Source of the DNA: Acidobacteriota bacterium
GTDB lineage: Bacteria > Acidobacteriota > Terriglobia > Acidiferrales > UBA7541
DNA length: 45,774 nucleotides
Direction: 5' to 3'
Assembly (NCBI GenBank): GCA_021812285.1
Contig: JAKAOH010000010.1
Location: 1-45,774 of the forward strand
In this document: positions 24,116-31,657 of the stretch, piece after piece
Layout of the letters: the number at the start of each line of letters is the position of its first letter
How positions within the stretch are numbered: position 1 is the stretch's first letter
Notes under the pieces: generated by a model
The model's input: only the letters and a program-made list of their open reading frames with translations
What the model was told of the DNA's origin: nothing
Database searches by the model: none
Made by a program: the position numbers and the translations under genes

Positions 24116-25147
24116 GTGTCCACCACCTTCTTTGAAAAAACGACGACCGGGCTCCGGTACGACTGGACCCGTGAGGAAATACGAGGCATCTACCAGCAGC
24201 CATTGCTGGACCTGCTCCACCAAGCGCAGCAGACGCACCGGGCTCATCACCCGCCCAATCGCATCCAGACGTGCTGGCTGGTCTCCATCAAGACCGGGGC
24301 GTGCCCGGAGGACTGCGGCTATTGCCCGCAAAGCGCGCACCACAACACAGGCCTGCCGCGGCAGGAATTGATGGACCCGCAGGAGACGATCGCGCAGGCC
24401 CGCCGGGCGAAAGCGAACGGAGCGACGCGATTCTGCATGGGCGCGGCGTGGCGGCAGGCGCCCGAGGGGCGAGAGTTCGAAGCAGTGCTCGAAATGGTGC
24501 GCGGCGTGGCGGCGCTCGAGATGGAAGTCTGCTGCACGCTGGGCATGCTGACGGAAAACCAGGCGCAGCGGCTGAAGGAAGCGGGCCTCACGGCCTACAA
24601 CCATAACCTCGATACCTCGCCTGAGTTCTACGGCAACATCATCACCACGCGCGTTTACGAGGACCGGCTGCGCACGCTCGACTCGGTGAGGCGAGCGGGA
24701 ATCACCGTTTGCTCGGGCGGAATTCTGGGCATGGGCGAAAAAGAAGAGGACCGGATCGGGCTGCTCGAGCAACTGGCGACGCTGCGGCCACATCCGGAAA
24801 GCGTGCCGGTGAACATGCTGGTGCGCGTGGAAGGCACGCCACTCGCGTCGCAACCCGATCTGGATCCGCTGGTGATGGTGCGCACCATCGCGACGGCGCG
24901 CATCCTGATGCCGCGCTCGATGGTTCGCCTGGCCGCCGGACGCAAACAGATGACGCGCGAGGCCTCGGCGCTCTGCTTCCTGGCGGGCGCGAATTCGATT
25001 TTCGTCGGCGAACGGCTGCTGACGACTCCGAATCCGCTGCCCGACGAAGACCAGATGCTATTCCGCGACCTGGGGCTCGAACCGCTCGAAGAGCCGGCGA
25101 CGCGACGCGGGGACGGCGCCGGACCTGCCGCGGCACATGGCGAGTAA
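24116..25147 (+). CDS. bioB: Biotin synthase
   Basis: A 343-residue radical SAM enzyme starting at GTG 24116. It inserts sulfur into dethiobiotin to form biotin. The radical SAM cluster motif is Cys63-x3-Cys67-x2-Cys70 ([13 protein letters not shown]). Ligands of the second, sacrificial 2Fe-2S cluster are visible in [18 protein letters not shown] and ITVCSGGI, with a conserved Arg in [20 protein letters not shown] and [14 protein letters not shown] are family-specific. The C-terminus has an extra Ala/Gly-rich tail. It overlaps bioF by 11 bases. Confidence 0.97.
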   Translation: MSTTFFEKTTTGLRYDWTREEIRGIYQQPLLDLLHQAQQTHRAHHPPNRIQTCWLVSIKTGACPEDCGYCPQSAHHNTGLPRQELMDPQETIAQARRAKANGATRFCMGAAWRQAPEGREFEAVLEMVRGVAALEMEVCCTLGMLTENQAQRLKEAGLTAYNHNLDTSPEFYGNIITTRVYEDRLRTLDSVRRAGITVCSGGILGMGEKEEDRIGLLEQLATLRPHPESVPVNMLVRVEGTPLASQPDLDPLVMVRTIATARILMPRSMVRLAAGRKQMTREASALCFLAGANSIFVGERLLTTPNPLPDEDQMLFRDLGLEPLEEPATRRGDGAGPAAAHGE

Positions 25148-26321
25148 CGAAAGGCCGCTGCGGGAACGGATTGCCCGCGAACTGAGGGAACGTCGCGAGA
25201 ACGGCCTGCTCCGCACGCTCGACCTGCCAGGCGGAATTTCGCTCTATTCAAACGACTATCTGGCGCTGGCCTCGGATCCGCGGCTGCGCGAGGAGACGAT
25301 TCGCGCTATTCGCGAGACGGGCCGCGTGGGGTCGGGCGGCTCGCGGCTTCTCGGTGGAAATTCCGAGGATTGGGAACGCGCGGAAATGGAATTCGCGGCG
25401 TTCGCGGGAACCGAAGCAGCGATCTATTTCTCCTCGGGATACGCGGCGAACGTCGGTCTGCTCTCGGCCGTGGCGCGGCCGGATGACATTGTTTTTTCCG
25501 ACAGCCTGAATCACGCCAGCCTGATTGACGGCATCCGGCTTTCCGGCGCGCGGAAAGTCATCTATCCGCACGGGGATTTTGCGCGGCTCGAAGAGGAACT
25601 CGATCGGCACCGCAACGAGCGGGGCGCGAAATTCATCGTCACGGAAACCCTGTTCAGCATGGAAGGCGATTTCGCGCCGCTCGGCGAACTGGCGGCGCTG
25701 GGGCGGCGCCATGGCGCGGAACTCATCGTGGACGAAGCGCACGCGGTGGGCGTTTGGGGGCCGCAAGGACGAGGACTTGCCGCCGCGGCGGAGATCGAGA
25801 AGGAAGCGCTGGCCGTGGTGCACACGTGCGGGAAGGCGCTCGGAAGCGCCGGCGCTTTCGTCTGCTCCAGCCGCGTTTTGAAGGAATATCTGGTGAATCG
25901 TGCGCGCACGTTTGTTTTCAGCACCGCGCCTCCGCCGTATCTGGCGGGGCAGATTCGCGCGGCCGTGCGCCTGGCGCGCGGCATGGATGCCGAACGCGCG
26001 CGCCTGGCCGAATTGGCGCGCACGCTGCGCGAGGAATTGCGCGGCCAAGGATTTTCCGCCGGCGCGGGAGCGTCGCAAATCGTGCCGGTCATCGCGGAAA
26101 CGAACGAACGGGCGCTCGCGTGGGCGGAAATCTTGCAGGAAGAAGGATTCGCCGTTCGCGCGATTCGGCCGCCCACCGTGCCTGAAGGAACGGCGCGGCT
26201 GCGATTCTCGCTCACCGTGGCCATCACGCGCGACGAGATCGAGCGCCTCGTCGAAGCTTGCGTGAAGGCACGACGGCGCACGAATTCAGGGTCCGCGCGC
26301 TCGATGGCAAGCCGCGGATAA
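25137..26321 (+). CDS. bioF: 8-amino-7-oxononanoate synthase
   Basis: A 394-residue PLP enzyme of the alpha-oxoamine synthase family, which joins pimeloyl-ACP (or -CoA) with alanine in biotin synthesis. Features are [16 protein letters not shown] at the start, [51 protein letters not shown] and the PLP lysine Lys233 in [11 protein letters not shown]. Length is normal apart from a 12-residue Ser/Arg-rich tail. It starts within the last codons of bioB. Confidence 0.96.
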   Translation: MASNERPLRERIARELRERRENGLLRTLDLPGGISLYSNDYLALASDPRLREETIRAIRETGRVGSGGSRLLGGNSEDWERAEMEFAAFAGTEAAIYFSSGYAANVGLLSAVARPDDIVFSDSLNHASLIDGIRLSGARKVIYPHGDFARLEEELDRHRNERGAKFIVTETLFSMEGDFAPLGELAALGRRHGAELIVDEAHAVGVWGPQGRGLAAAAEIEKEALAVVHTCGKALGSAGAFVCSSRVLKEYLVNRARTFVFSTAPPPYLAGQIRAAVRLARGMDAERARLAELARTLREELRGQGFSAGAGASQIVPVIAETNERALAWAEILQEEGFAVRAIRPPTVPEGTARLRFSLTVAITRDEIERLVEACVKARRRTNSGSARSMASRG

Positions 26322-26619
26322 TTTTTATTGAGCCTCGCGGCGTGAGGGAGTACTACCGCGCTCAGCAGCCGGGCCCCCAAAAACGGCCTGCAAGGGCTTT
26401 CCGCTCAATCCGGTCCTATAGGTACAAGGACTTTTCCGCCCAGGAATTGTTAACGAATCAGGAAATTTTTTGACAAACAGGCAATAAGCAAACCCTTATT
26501 AACATAGCTTGTAAGTATTGACAGCAGAGCGACTTAGAGGAAGACTGCTGCAATCGACTCACGCGCGGGGACGGCGACACGAGCTGCCGCTATGTGGCGT
26601 GCTCGGGGGAGAAATTCTA
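26322..26619 (+). promoter_or_regulatory. AT-rich control region inside the bio cluster
   Basis: The 298 bases between bioF and the next gene hold an AT-rich island at about 26445-26525, with TTGACA at 26470-26475 and again at 26518-26523. TTGTTAACG at 26447-26455 and TTTTGACAA at 26468-26476 resemble the two halves of a BirA operator but are only 12 bases apart, less than the known spacing. A matching -10 box is not clear. This suggests an internal promoter for the downstream genes. Confidence 0.4.
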
Positions 26620-27384
26620 ATGGCAACGCAAGGCGAAGTGACGAAAAAACAAGGCGGCTGGTTTTCCGGCTCTCTGACATCATTGAACGTCAGGCCCGAG
26701 AACCCTCGGGCAACGGCTGCACCCTCGCCGAAACCGGAGCAAACCGATTCGGCGACGGAACCGACACCAGCGCCGCAGGCCACGGCTCGTTACCTGACCA
26801 CGAGCGGCATTTTTGAAAGACCGCCCCGGCCGCCAGCATGGAAGGAAGAAGACATGCTTGGGATCGCGCCCGCGCCCGCACCGGCATCGGAGCCGTCGCG
26901 GTTGGTGAATGAATTCCGGTCGTCGCTGATCGAGGCCCGGACTATAGCGGAAGAGGACAGGCCGCGGAAAAGCCGAAAAGGAATCATCGTGGTTGCTGTA
27001 TTGGGCATTCTTCTGGCGGGTACCGCCGCTGCCGTCTATTTGAACCATCCGAAAAAATCCGTGGCGGAGATTCACACGACGAAGGCCTGGGTCGCAAGTA
27101 AATGGAAGGCGGGGATCGCCGAGATTTCCAGCGTTTTTCATTCGCAGGGGAGCGCTCGATCCCGTCTGGAACCGAGCGGCCGGCGCCCATTGAGCCCGCT
27201 TTTGCGAGGGCGGCGATCGGCGAGCCTCGGCGCGGTGCCGACAAGCCTGTGGGAAACGCAGTCGAGTGGAAACGCCGACCACCTCGGTTTCGAGACCACC
27301 GATCCCTTTGGCCGGCACTGGGTGCCCTCGCCGACGGGCCAGCAAGTTGGGCCAACGAATCATCTGGGCACGGTGCTGAAGTAA
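26620..27384 (+). CDS. Unknown single-pass membrane protein between bioF and bioD
   Basis: A 254-residue protein from ATG 26620, preceded by GGGGGAGA. A longer version from TTG 26518 is possible but begins with an Arg-rich stretch and lacks support. Residues 1-125 are Pro/Ala/Glu-rich and probably disordered cytoplasmic sequence. A helix at about 127-148 (GIIVVAVLGILLAGTAAAVYL, preceded by RKSRK) crosses the membrane. The outer part is Ser/Gly/Pro-rich with Trp residues. No family or enzymatic motif is recognised. It lies on the same strand as the biotin genes, but a link to biotin is not shown by its sequence. Confidence 0.6.
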   Translation: MATQGEVTKKQGGWFSGSLTSLNVRPENPRATAAPSPKPEQTDSATEPTPAPQATARYLTTSGIFERPPRPPAWKEEDMLGIAPAPAPASEPSRLVNEFRSSLIEARTIAEEDRPRKSRKGIIVVAVLGILLAGTAAAVYLNHPKKSVAEIHTTKAWVASKWKAGIAEISSVFHSQGSARSRLEPSGRRPLSPLLRGRRSASLGAVPTSLWETQSSGNADHLGFETTDPFGRHWVPSPTGQQVGPTNHLGTVLK

Positions 27385-27605
27385 TCAGGACCCCGCGCGG
27401 GAGCGCCCTGCGCTTAGAGTTCGCCGCCGCGTTCCCGGAAAGAAACGGGCGCACGGCGATCTCAGCTTCCTCCTCGAAGTCTTTCCTTGCGTGCGCCGCA
27501 CGCGAATCGCTCATTCCCCTCGCGCGAGTAACGTAGAATGCCTGAATGCGGACTGAGTTTCGCATGGAGTGACCGCGAATTCGGCAGGGCAAGGGCGAAA
27601 CGGGA

Positions 27606-28235
27606 ATGGAAGGCTTTTTCGTTACCGGGACGGATACGAACGTTGGGAAGACGGTGCTGTCGGCGCTGCTCGTGGCGGCGCTCGACGCGGTGTATTGGAA
27701 ACCGATTCAGACCGGCGCCGGGGAAGGCACCGACCGCGAAACGGTGATGCAGTTGGCCGGAATCGCGCCGGAGCGGACACGGGACGAATCGTATCGGTTC
27801 GATCCACCGGTTTCGCCGCATCTGGCGGCGCGATGGGCGGGCGCGAGCGTCGCGCTTGAGAACATTCGACGGCCTAATCTTCCACCCGGGACGCCGCTGG
27901 TGGCGGAAGGCGCGGGCGGCGCGATGGTCCCGATCAACGAGACGCAGTTCATGACGGACTTGATGCGCCATCTTGGATTGCCTGTGGTCGTCGCGGCGCG
28001 GAGCACGCTTGGGACCATCAATCACACGCTGTTGACGCTCGCGCAGCTCGATCGCGAGGGAATCGAAGCGCGTGGCGTGGTATTGATTGGCCCCGAAAAC
28101 AGCGACAACCGGGAGGCGATCGAGCGGTACGGAGGGCATCGGGTGGTTGGCGCGATACCATGGCTCGACGCCATCAACCGCGAAACATTGATTGCGGTGT
28201 TTCGCGAAAAATTCGATATGCAGGCGTTCCAATGA
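27606..28235 (+). CDS. bioD: Dethiobiotin synthetase
   Basis: A 209-residue ATP-dependent carboxylase that closes the ureido ring of dethiobiotin. Walker A is GTDTNVGKT at residues 8-16; further motifs are YWKPIQTGAGEGTD, FDPPVSPHLAA, LVAEGAGGAMVPI and LGTINHTLLTL, all typical of BioD. The stop overlaps the bioA start (ATGA). Confidence 0.96.
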   Translation: MEGFFVTGTDTNVGKTVLSALLVAALDAVYWKPIQTGAGEGTDRETVMQLAGIAPERTRDESYRFDPPVSPHLAARWAGASVALENIRRPNLPPGTPLVAEGAGGAMVPINETQFMTDLMRHLGLPVVVAARSTLGTINHTLLTLAQLDREGIEARGVVLIGPENSDNREAIERYGGHRVVGAIPWLDAINRETLIAVFREKFDMQAFQ

Positions 28236-29542
28236 GCGAGCTCTGGCTTCCTTTTTATCAGCCGGCGCAGGATCCCGCGCCGCTGCGCATCGCGCGCGGC
28301 GAGGGCGCTTACCTTTTCACCGAAGACGGCCGGCGGCTGGTGGACGCGATTTCGTCGTGGTGGACGAACCTGCACGGGCACAACCATCCGAAGATCATGG
28401 CGGCGATTCGCGAGCAGACCGAACGGCTGGATCACGTCCTGCTCGCCGGATTCACGCACGAGCCGGCCGAACGCCTCGCACAAGGCCTGGGGCGCGTGCT
28501 GCCGAAGAATTTGACGCGCATCTTTTTTTCCGACGACGGCTCGACCGCGGTGGAAGTGGCGTTGAAAATGGCGGCGCAATACTGGCGGAACATCGGACGG
28601 CCGGAAAAACGGCGGATCGTCGCGCTCGAAAACGGCTATCACGGGGATACGGTGGGCGCGATGTCGGTGGGGGACGATTCCGTTTTCACCGAAGCGTTCG
28701 GCTCGATGCTGTTTCCCGTGGAGCGGGCGCACAGCGCGTATTGCTACCGCTGCCCAGTCGGGAAAACGCGCGACGCGTGCCGAATCGATTGCGCCGATCA
28801 TCTCGAGGAGATTCTGGAACGCGGCCGCGGGGAAATCGCCGCCGTGATTCTGGAGCCTCTGGTGCAGGGCGCGAGCGGAATGATCGTGCATCCGGTGGAA
28901 TTTCTGCGGCGGGCGCGCGAAGCATGTTCGCGGCACGATGCGCTTTTGATTGCGGATGAAGTTTTCACCGGATTCGGGCGCACCGGGAAAATGTTCGCGT
29001 GCGAAGTCGCCGGGTTCGAGCCCGATTTGATGTGCCTTTCGAAAGGAATCACCGGCGGGGCGATGGCGCTGGGCGCGACGGCGGCGACAGAACGGATTTA
29101 CGAGGCGTTTCTGGGAGCGGGTCCCGATCGCACGTTTTATCACGGGCATTCGTTCACCGGGAATCCCATTGCGTGCGCCGCGGCGAATGCGAGCCTGGAG
29201 ATTTTCCGGACGGAACCGGTTTTCGAGCGAATCGCCGCGATCACCGCGATTCACCAGGAGCGGCTTGCCGCGCTGCGCGCGCATCCTGCCGTCGGCGATA
29301 CGCGGCAGATTGGCACGATCGCGGCCGTGGAAATCGCCGCGGAAGACGCTGGCTATACGTCGGCCGTGAAGACGGACCTATATCCTTTTTTTCTGGAGCG
29401 TGGAATCTTACTGCGACCGCTAGGCAACGTGATTTACGCCGTGCCGCCGTACGTCATTTCGCCGGAGGAGTTGCACTGCGTTTGGGACGCGATCGGCGAA
29501 GCGATCCATTTCGCCAGAGCGCGAGCAACAGCGAGCGGCTAG
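28232..29542 (+). CDS. bioA: Adenosylmethionine-8-amino-7-oxononanoate aminotransferase
   Basis: A 436-residue class III PLP aminotransferase that makes 7,8-diaminopelargonic acid, the step between BioF and BioD. Motifs are ISSWWTNLHGHNHP near 40, FSDDGSTAVEVALKMA, ENGYHGDTVGAMSVG, LIADEVFTGFGRTGKMFA and the PLP lysine Lys271 in CLSKGITGG (E. coli uses Lys274). The ATG overlaps the bioD stop by four bases; the open frame further up belongs to the bioD region. Last gene of the bio cluster. Confidence 0.96.
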   Translation: MSELWLPFYQPAQDPAPLRIARGEGAYLFTEDGRRLVDAISSWWTNLHGHNHPKIMAAIREQTERLDHVLLAGFTHEPAERLAQGLGRVLPKNLTRIFFSDDGSTAVEVALKMAAQYWRNIGRPEKRRIVALENGYHGDTVGAMSVGDDSVFTEAFGSMLFPVERAHSAYCYRCPVGKTRDACRIDCADHLEEILERGRGEIAAVILEPLVQGASGMIVHPVEFLRRAREACSRHDALLIADEVFTGFGRTGKMFACEVAGFEPDLMCLSKGITGGAMALGATAATERIYEAFLGAGPDRTFYHGHSFTGNPIACAAANASLEIFRTEPVFERIAAITAIHQERLAALRAHPAVGDTRQIGTIAAVEIAAEDAGYTSAVKTDLYPFFLERGILLRPLGNVIYAVPPYVISPEELHCVWDAIGEAIHFARARATASG

Positions 29543-29630
29543 AGAGATAGGCATAGGGGCGAATCGCGCAACGGTGGCTGGGGGCGCGGACGGCAGTTTA
29601 GGGAAACGCGCGCGAGGAAAACAAACGGAT

Positions 29631-29975
29631 TCAGAGGGCGGCTTCGGCGGCGGAGGAGGAGGGGAAAATGTCGAAGACGGGCTCGACGCCGGTGATTTTC
29701 AGCACGGTAGACACACGGGAATTCAAACCGGCTAGTGCGAGATGCCGCCCGGAGCGGCGGCAGGAAACGCAGGCGTGCACGAGCGCGCCAACACCCATCG
29801 AATCGAGATAGGGCACGCCGGTCAAATCGAGGATCACAACTTTTGCCTGGGAGGGGCGCACGGCGCGAACGAACGTTTGGGTGGTGCTTGACGTGAGCGG
29901 CCCGGTTACCACAAACACCTGCTGACCGTCGCGCGCGCCTTCGCGTTCTGTAATGGAAAACGGCTGCACGCTCAT
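29631..29975 (-). CDS. STAS-domain protein, anti-sigma factor antagonist type
   Basis: A 114-residue protein made of one STAS domain (SpoIIAA/RsbV-like). The conserved segment is VVILDLTGVPYLDSMGVGALVHA, with Ser59 as the likely phospho-acceptor. Such proteins bind anti-sigma factor kinases in partner-switching systems. No RsbW-like kinase or sigma factor is adjacent, so its partner is elsewhere. The ATG at 29975 gives the expected start, but no clear Shine-Dalgarno sequence precedes it. It converges on bioA and is divergent from the MerR gene. Confidence 0.85.
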   Translation of the reverse strand: MSVQPFSITEREGARDGQQVFVVTGPLTSSTTQTFVRAVRPSQAKVVILDLTGVPYLDSMGVGALVHACVSCRRSGRHLALAGLNSRVSTVLKITGVEPVFDIFPSSSAAEAAL

Positions 29976-30167
29976 GGCAGGTGATTCTACGTGAGCCGAC
30001 GTGCAGCGGCAAATCGGAACTTTGCGCGCGGAGGCGGGTTCGGGGACGCAAGGACCGGAGGAAGGGTAGACTGGAATTGAGCGACGGCGGCCGAGCCGAA
30101 GCGTCCATTTCTCTTCAAGCGAGCGGGAGTGGGCCGGAAGGCATGCGACAGGACCGCCAAAAATGTG

Positions 30168-30198
30168 TTGCAAGCTGACGCTAGGGCAAGGTTTAGCT
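30168..30198 (+). promoter_or_regulatory. Candidate MerR-type promoter with 19-base spacer
   Basis: TTGCAA (30168-30173) and TTAGCT (30193-30198) are 19 bases apart, the elongated spacing typical of promoters activated by MerR-family regulators. Partly symmetrical arms AAGCTGA and TTAGCTT flank the spacer. It lies 18 bases upstream of the MerR gene, implying autoregulation. Confidence 0.45.
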
Positions 30199-30216
30199 TC
30201 GGAGCGAGGCAATGCG

Positions 30217-30807
30217 ATGGCGAACAGATTCACCGTAACCGCGCTGGCGCGGCGCACGGGCGTCAGTTCGAAGGCGATCCGCTACTGGGAAAGCCTGGGG
30301 CTGCTGCCGCGCGCCGAGCGCACACACACTGGTTACCGCGTGTTTCCGCCGGAAACCGACGAATACCTGCGCTTTATCCGCAAATCGAAAGCGATCGGGC
30401 TTTCGCTGCGGGAGATGCGCGAGGTGCTCCGGCTGGCGCGCGCGGGGCGCTGCCCGTGCGAAGAAGTGGTGCGCTGGACCGAAATGCGAACGCGGGAACT
30501 CGAAAACGAGATTCGGCTGCTTTCGCAAACCGTGACCAGACTCCGCCGCAGCACGCGCCAGTGGCGCCGGCAATGCTGCGCGCCGGGCGAGTGCGGCGAA
30601 ATCTGCACGCTCATCGAACATCTGCCTGAATTCGCACCCTCACAAGGAGGAAATCGCAATGAGAAAATGGTGGACTGTTGTGACGACGGCGGTTGCTGCG
30701 ATGGCGCTCACAGCGCTCCCAGTGTTGGCGCAAACGGCCGCGACCTGCTGCCCGAAGTGCCCGCACTGCCCCTGCCACTAAGGGGCAAGCAACAAGGCAA
30801 GCGATAG
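30217..30807 (+). CDS. MerR-family metal-responsive regulator with extended C-terminus
   Basis: A 196-residue protein from ATG 30217. The N-terminal MerR helix-turn-helix is clear (FTVTALARRTGVSSKAIRYWESLGLL, then GYRVFPPETDEYLRFI), followed by a dimerisation helix. Candidate metal ligands are Cys79 and Cys81 (GRCPCEE), Cys120/Cys121, Cys126 and Cys130 (RQCCAPGECGEIC), an arrangement like that of zinc, lead or mercury sensors such as ZntR and MerR. Such regulators normally end near residue 140. Here the frame runs on for over 50 residues through another Cys-rich stretch (DCCDDGGCCDG), and this extra part is overlapped in another frame by a small gene at 30659. The real stop could be changed by a sequencing error. 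Confidence 0.88.
   Translation: MANRFTVTALARRTGVSSKAIRYWESLGLLPRAERTHTGYRVFPPETDEYLRFIRKSKAIGLSLREMREVLRLARAGRCPCEEVVRWTEMRTRELENEIRLLSQTVTRLRRSTRQWRRQCCAPGECGEICTLIEHLPEFAPSQGGNRNEKMVDCCDDGGCCDGAHSAPSVGANGRDLLPEVPALPLPLRGKQQGKR
30659..30781 (+). CDS. Exported 40-residue cysteine-rich peptide nested in the MerR gene
   Basis: From ATG 30659, preceded by a strong CACAAGGAGG site eight bases away, the frame encodes 40 residues ending at TAA. Residues 1-24 form a signal peptide: basic MRKWW, a hydrophobic core, then LPVLA before the cleavage point at Gln25. The mature peptide is QTAATCCPKCPHCPCH, with five Cys and two His in eleven residues, a composition strongly suggesting a metal-binding metallothionein-like or carrier peptide in the periplasm. 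The gene lies wholly within the MerR frame but in a different frame. Co-transcription with the metal sensor suggests a metal-handling role; this is inference. Confidence 0.65.
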   Translation: MRKWWTVVTTAVAAMALTALPVLAQTAATCCPKCPHCPCH

Positions 30808-30830
30808 GGGCGGGCTCGAACCCGCCCCTA
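30805..30830. repeat. Perfect palindromic hairpin, REP-like
   Basis: Arms TAGGGGCGGG (30805-30814) and CCCGCCCCTA (30821-30830) with a 6-base CTCGAA loop. It covers the end of the MerR frame and the stop of the selenoprotein on the other strand. No T-run follows, so it may act as a bidirectional terminator or be one copy of a dispersed palindromic repeat. Confidence 0.6.
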
Positions 30831-31484
30831 CGAATGCGCCATCGCACGGCGCAGCGCCGCGAGAGTTTCCAAAGGATCGGGACGCACGGTGTAATCGGGA
30901 TCGAAAGCGGCGTCGCGGACGACGCCGGCGGGATCAATAACGAAACGCGCGGGCATGGGAAGCTGCCACGAGGAATCGCCGTTGTAGCGCGGCAGATCAA
31001 TTTTCATCAGCGTGTAGACTTCCTTGAGGTCGGCGGGAATATCGAAGACCAGGCCGAACTGGCGCGCGACGCGGTTTTCCGGATCGCCGAGCAGATCGAA
31101 CGTGACGCCGTTTTTCTCCTGGCTGTGGCGCAGGTAGGGCTCGGATTGCGGGGAAATCGCGACAAGCGTCGCGCCGAGCGAATCGAACTGCGGTTTTGCC
31201 GCTTCCAGAGCTGCCAGCTCCAGGTTGCAGTAGGGTCACCAGACGCCGCGATAGAAATTGACGACGAGCGGCCCGCGAGCGAGCAGGTCGCGCGAAGTGC
31301 GGCGCTCACCCTGCGTATTCAAGAGGTCGAATTCCGGCGCGCGGGCGCCCGGCTTCACAACGCGCCGGGCGATGCCCGAATCGCGGAGATCGTCGGTGGC
31401 GCGATGCATGATGCGCACCCAATCGGGATTTCGTTTCGCCTCGCGCTCAGTGCGAAGCGCGGCCAAATCCTCGCGCAAACCCAT
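30828..31484 (-). CDS. AhpC/TSA peroxiredoxin-like selenoprotein, with in-frame TGA read as selenocysteine
   Basis: Read through TGA 31238-31236, the frame encodes 218 residues. The first 82 end in GPLVVNFYRGVW; the TGA is codon 83; then follows PYCNLELAALEAAKPQFDSLG and a full thioredoxin-fold domain (LVAISPQSEPYLRHS, FDLLGDPENRVARQFGLVF, LPMPARFVIDPAGVVRDAAF) to a TAG stop. In homologues this place reads FYRGxWCPYCNLEL, so the TGA replaces the catalytic Cys, giving a U83-P-Y-C86 redox centre. No other interruption occurs. A SECIS-like hairpin follows at 31205-31223. AAAGGAGG precedes the ATG. Likely a peroxidase or thiol-disulfide oxidoreductase in the cytoplasm. Standard gene callers would report only the first 82 residues or a late start. 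Confidence 0.88.
31205..31223 (-). promoter_or_regulatory. Bacterial SECIS-like hairpin
   Basis: In the mRNA, arms CUGGAGCU and AGCUCUGG pair over 8 positions (two G-U pairs) around an apical GGC loop. The loop begins 21 bases after the UGA, within the 16-37 base window of bacterial SECIS elements, and starts with G as required for SelB recognition. Confidence 0.75.
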
Positions 31485-31657
31485 CGTTTCGCCTCCTTTG
31501 GCAGCGCGCCGGGGAAACTCCGGCCGCGGCGAACCAAACCAGCATAGCGAAAACGGCGCGGTTCGCGCGAGCTTCGCCGCGCCACGCGGCTCGCCGGTGG
31601 TGTAGAATCCCGGCGATGTTTCGGAAGCTGCGAGTGTGCAACCGGGAGGGGGCTGAG

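Noticed and set aside
26518-26619. TTG start extending the membrane protein between bioF and bioD by 34 residues
   Set aside because: No ribosome site, Arg-rich composition and overlap with a TTGACA box; ATG 26620 has a GGGGGAGA site.
30805-30830. tRNA T-arm-like sequence GGGTTCGAGCCC on the minus strand
   Set aside because: It is the loop of a perfect palindrome; no acceptor stem, D-arm or anticodon arm surrounds it.
31236-31484. An 82-residue truncated peroxiredoxin pseudogene
   Set aside because: The only interruption is TGA at the catalytic position, the downstream frame is intact and a SECIS-like hairpin follows, so a selenoprotein explains the data better.
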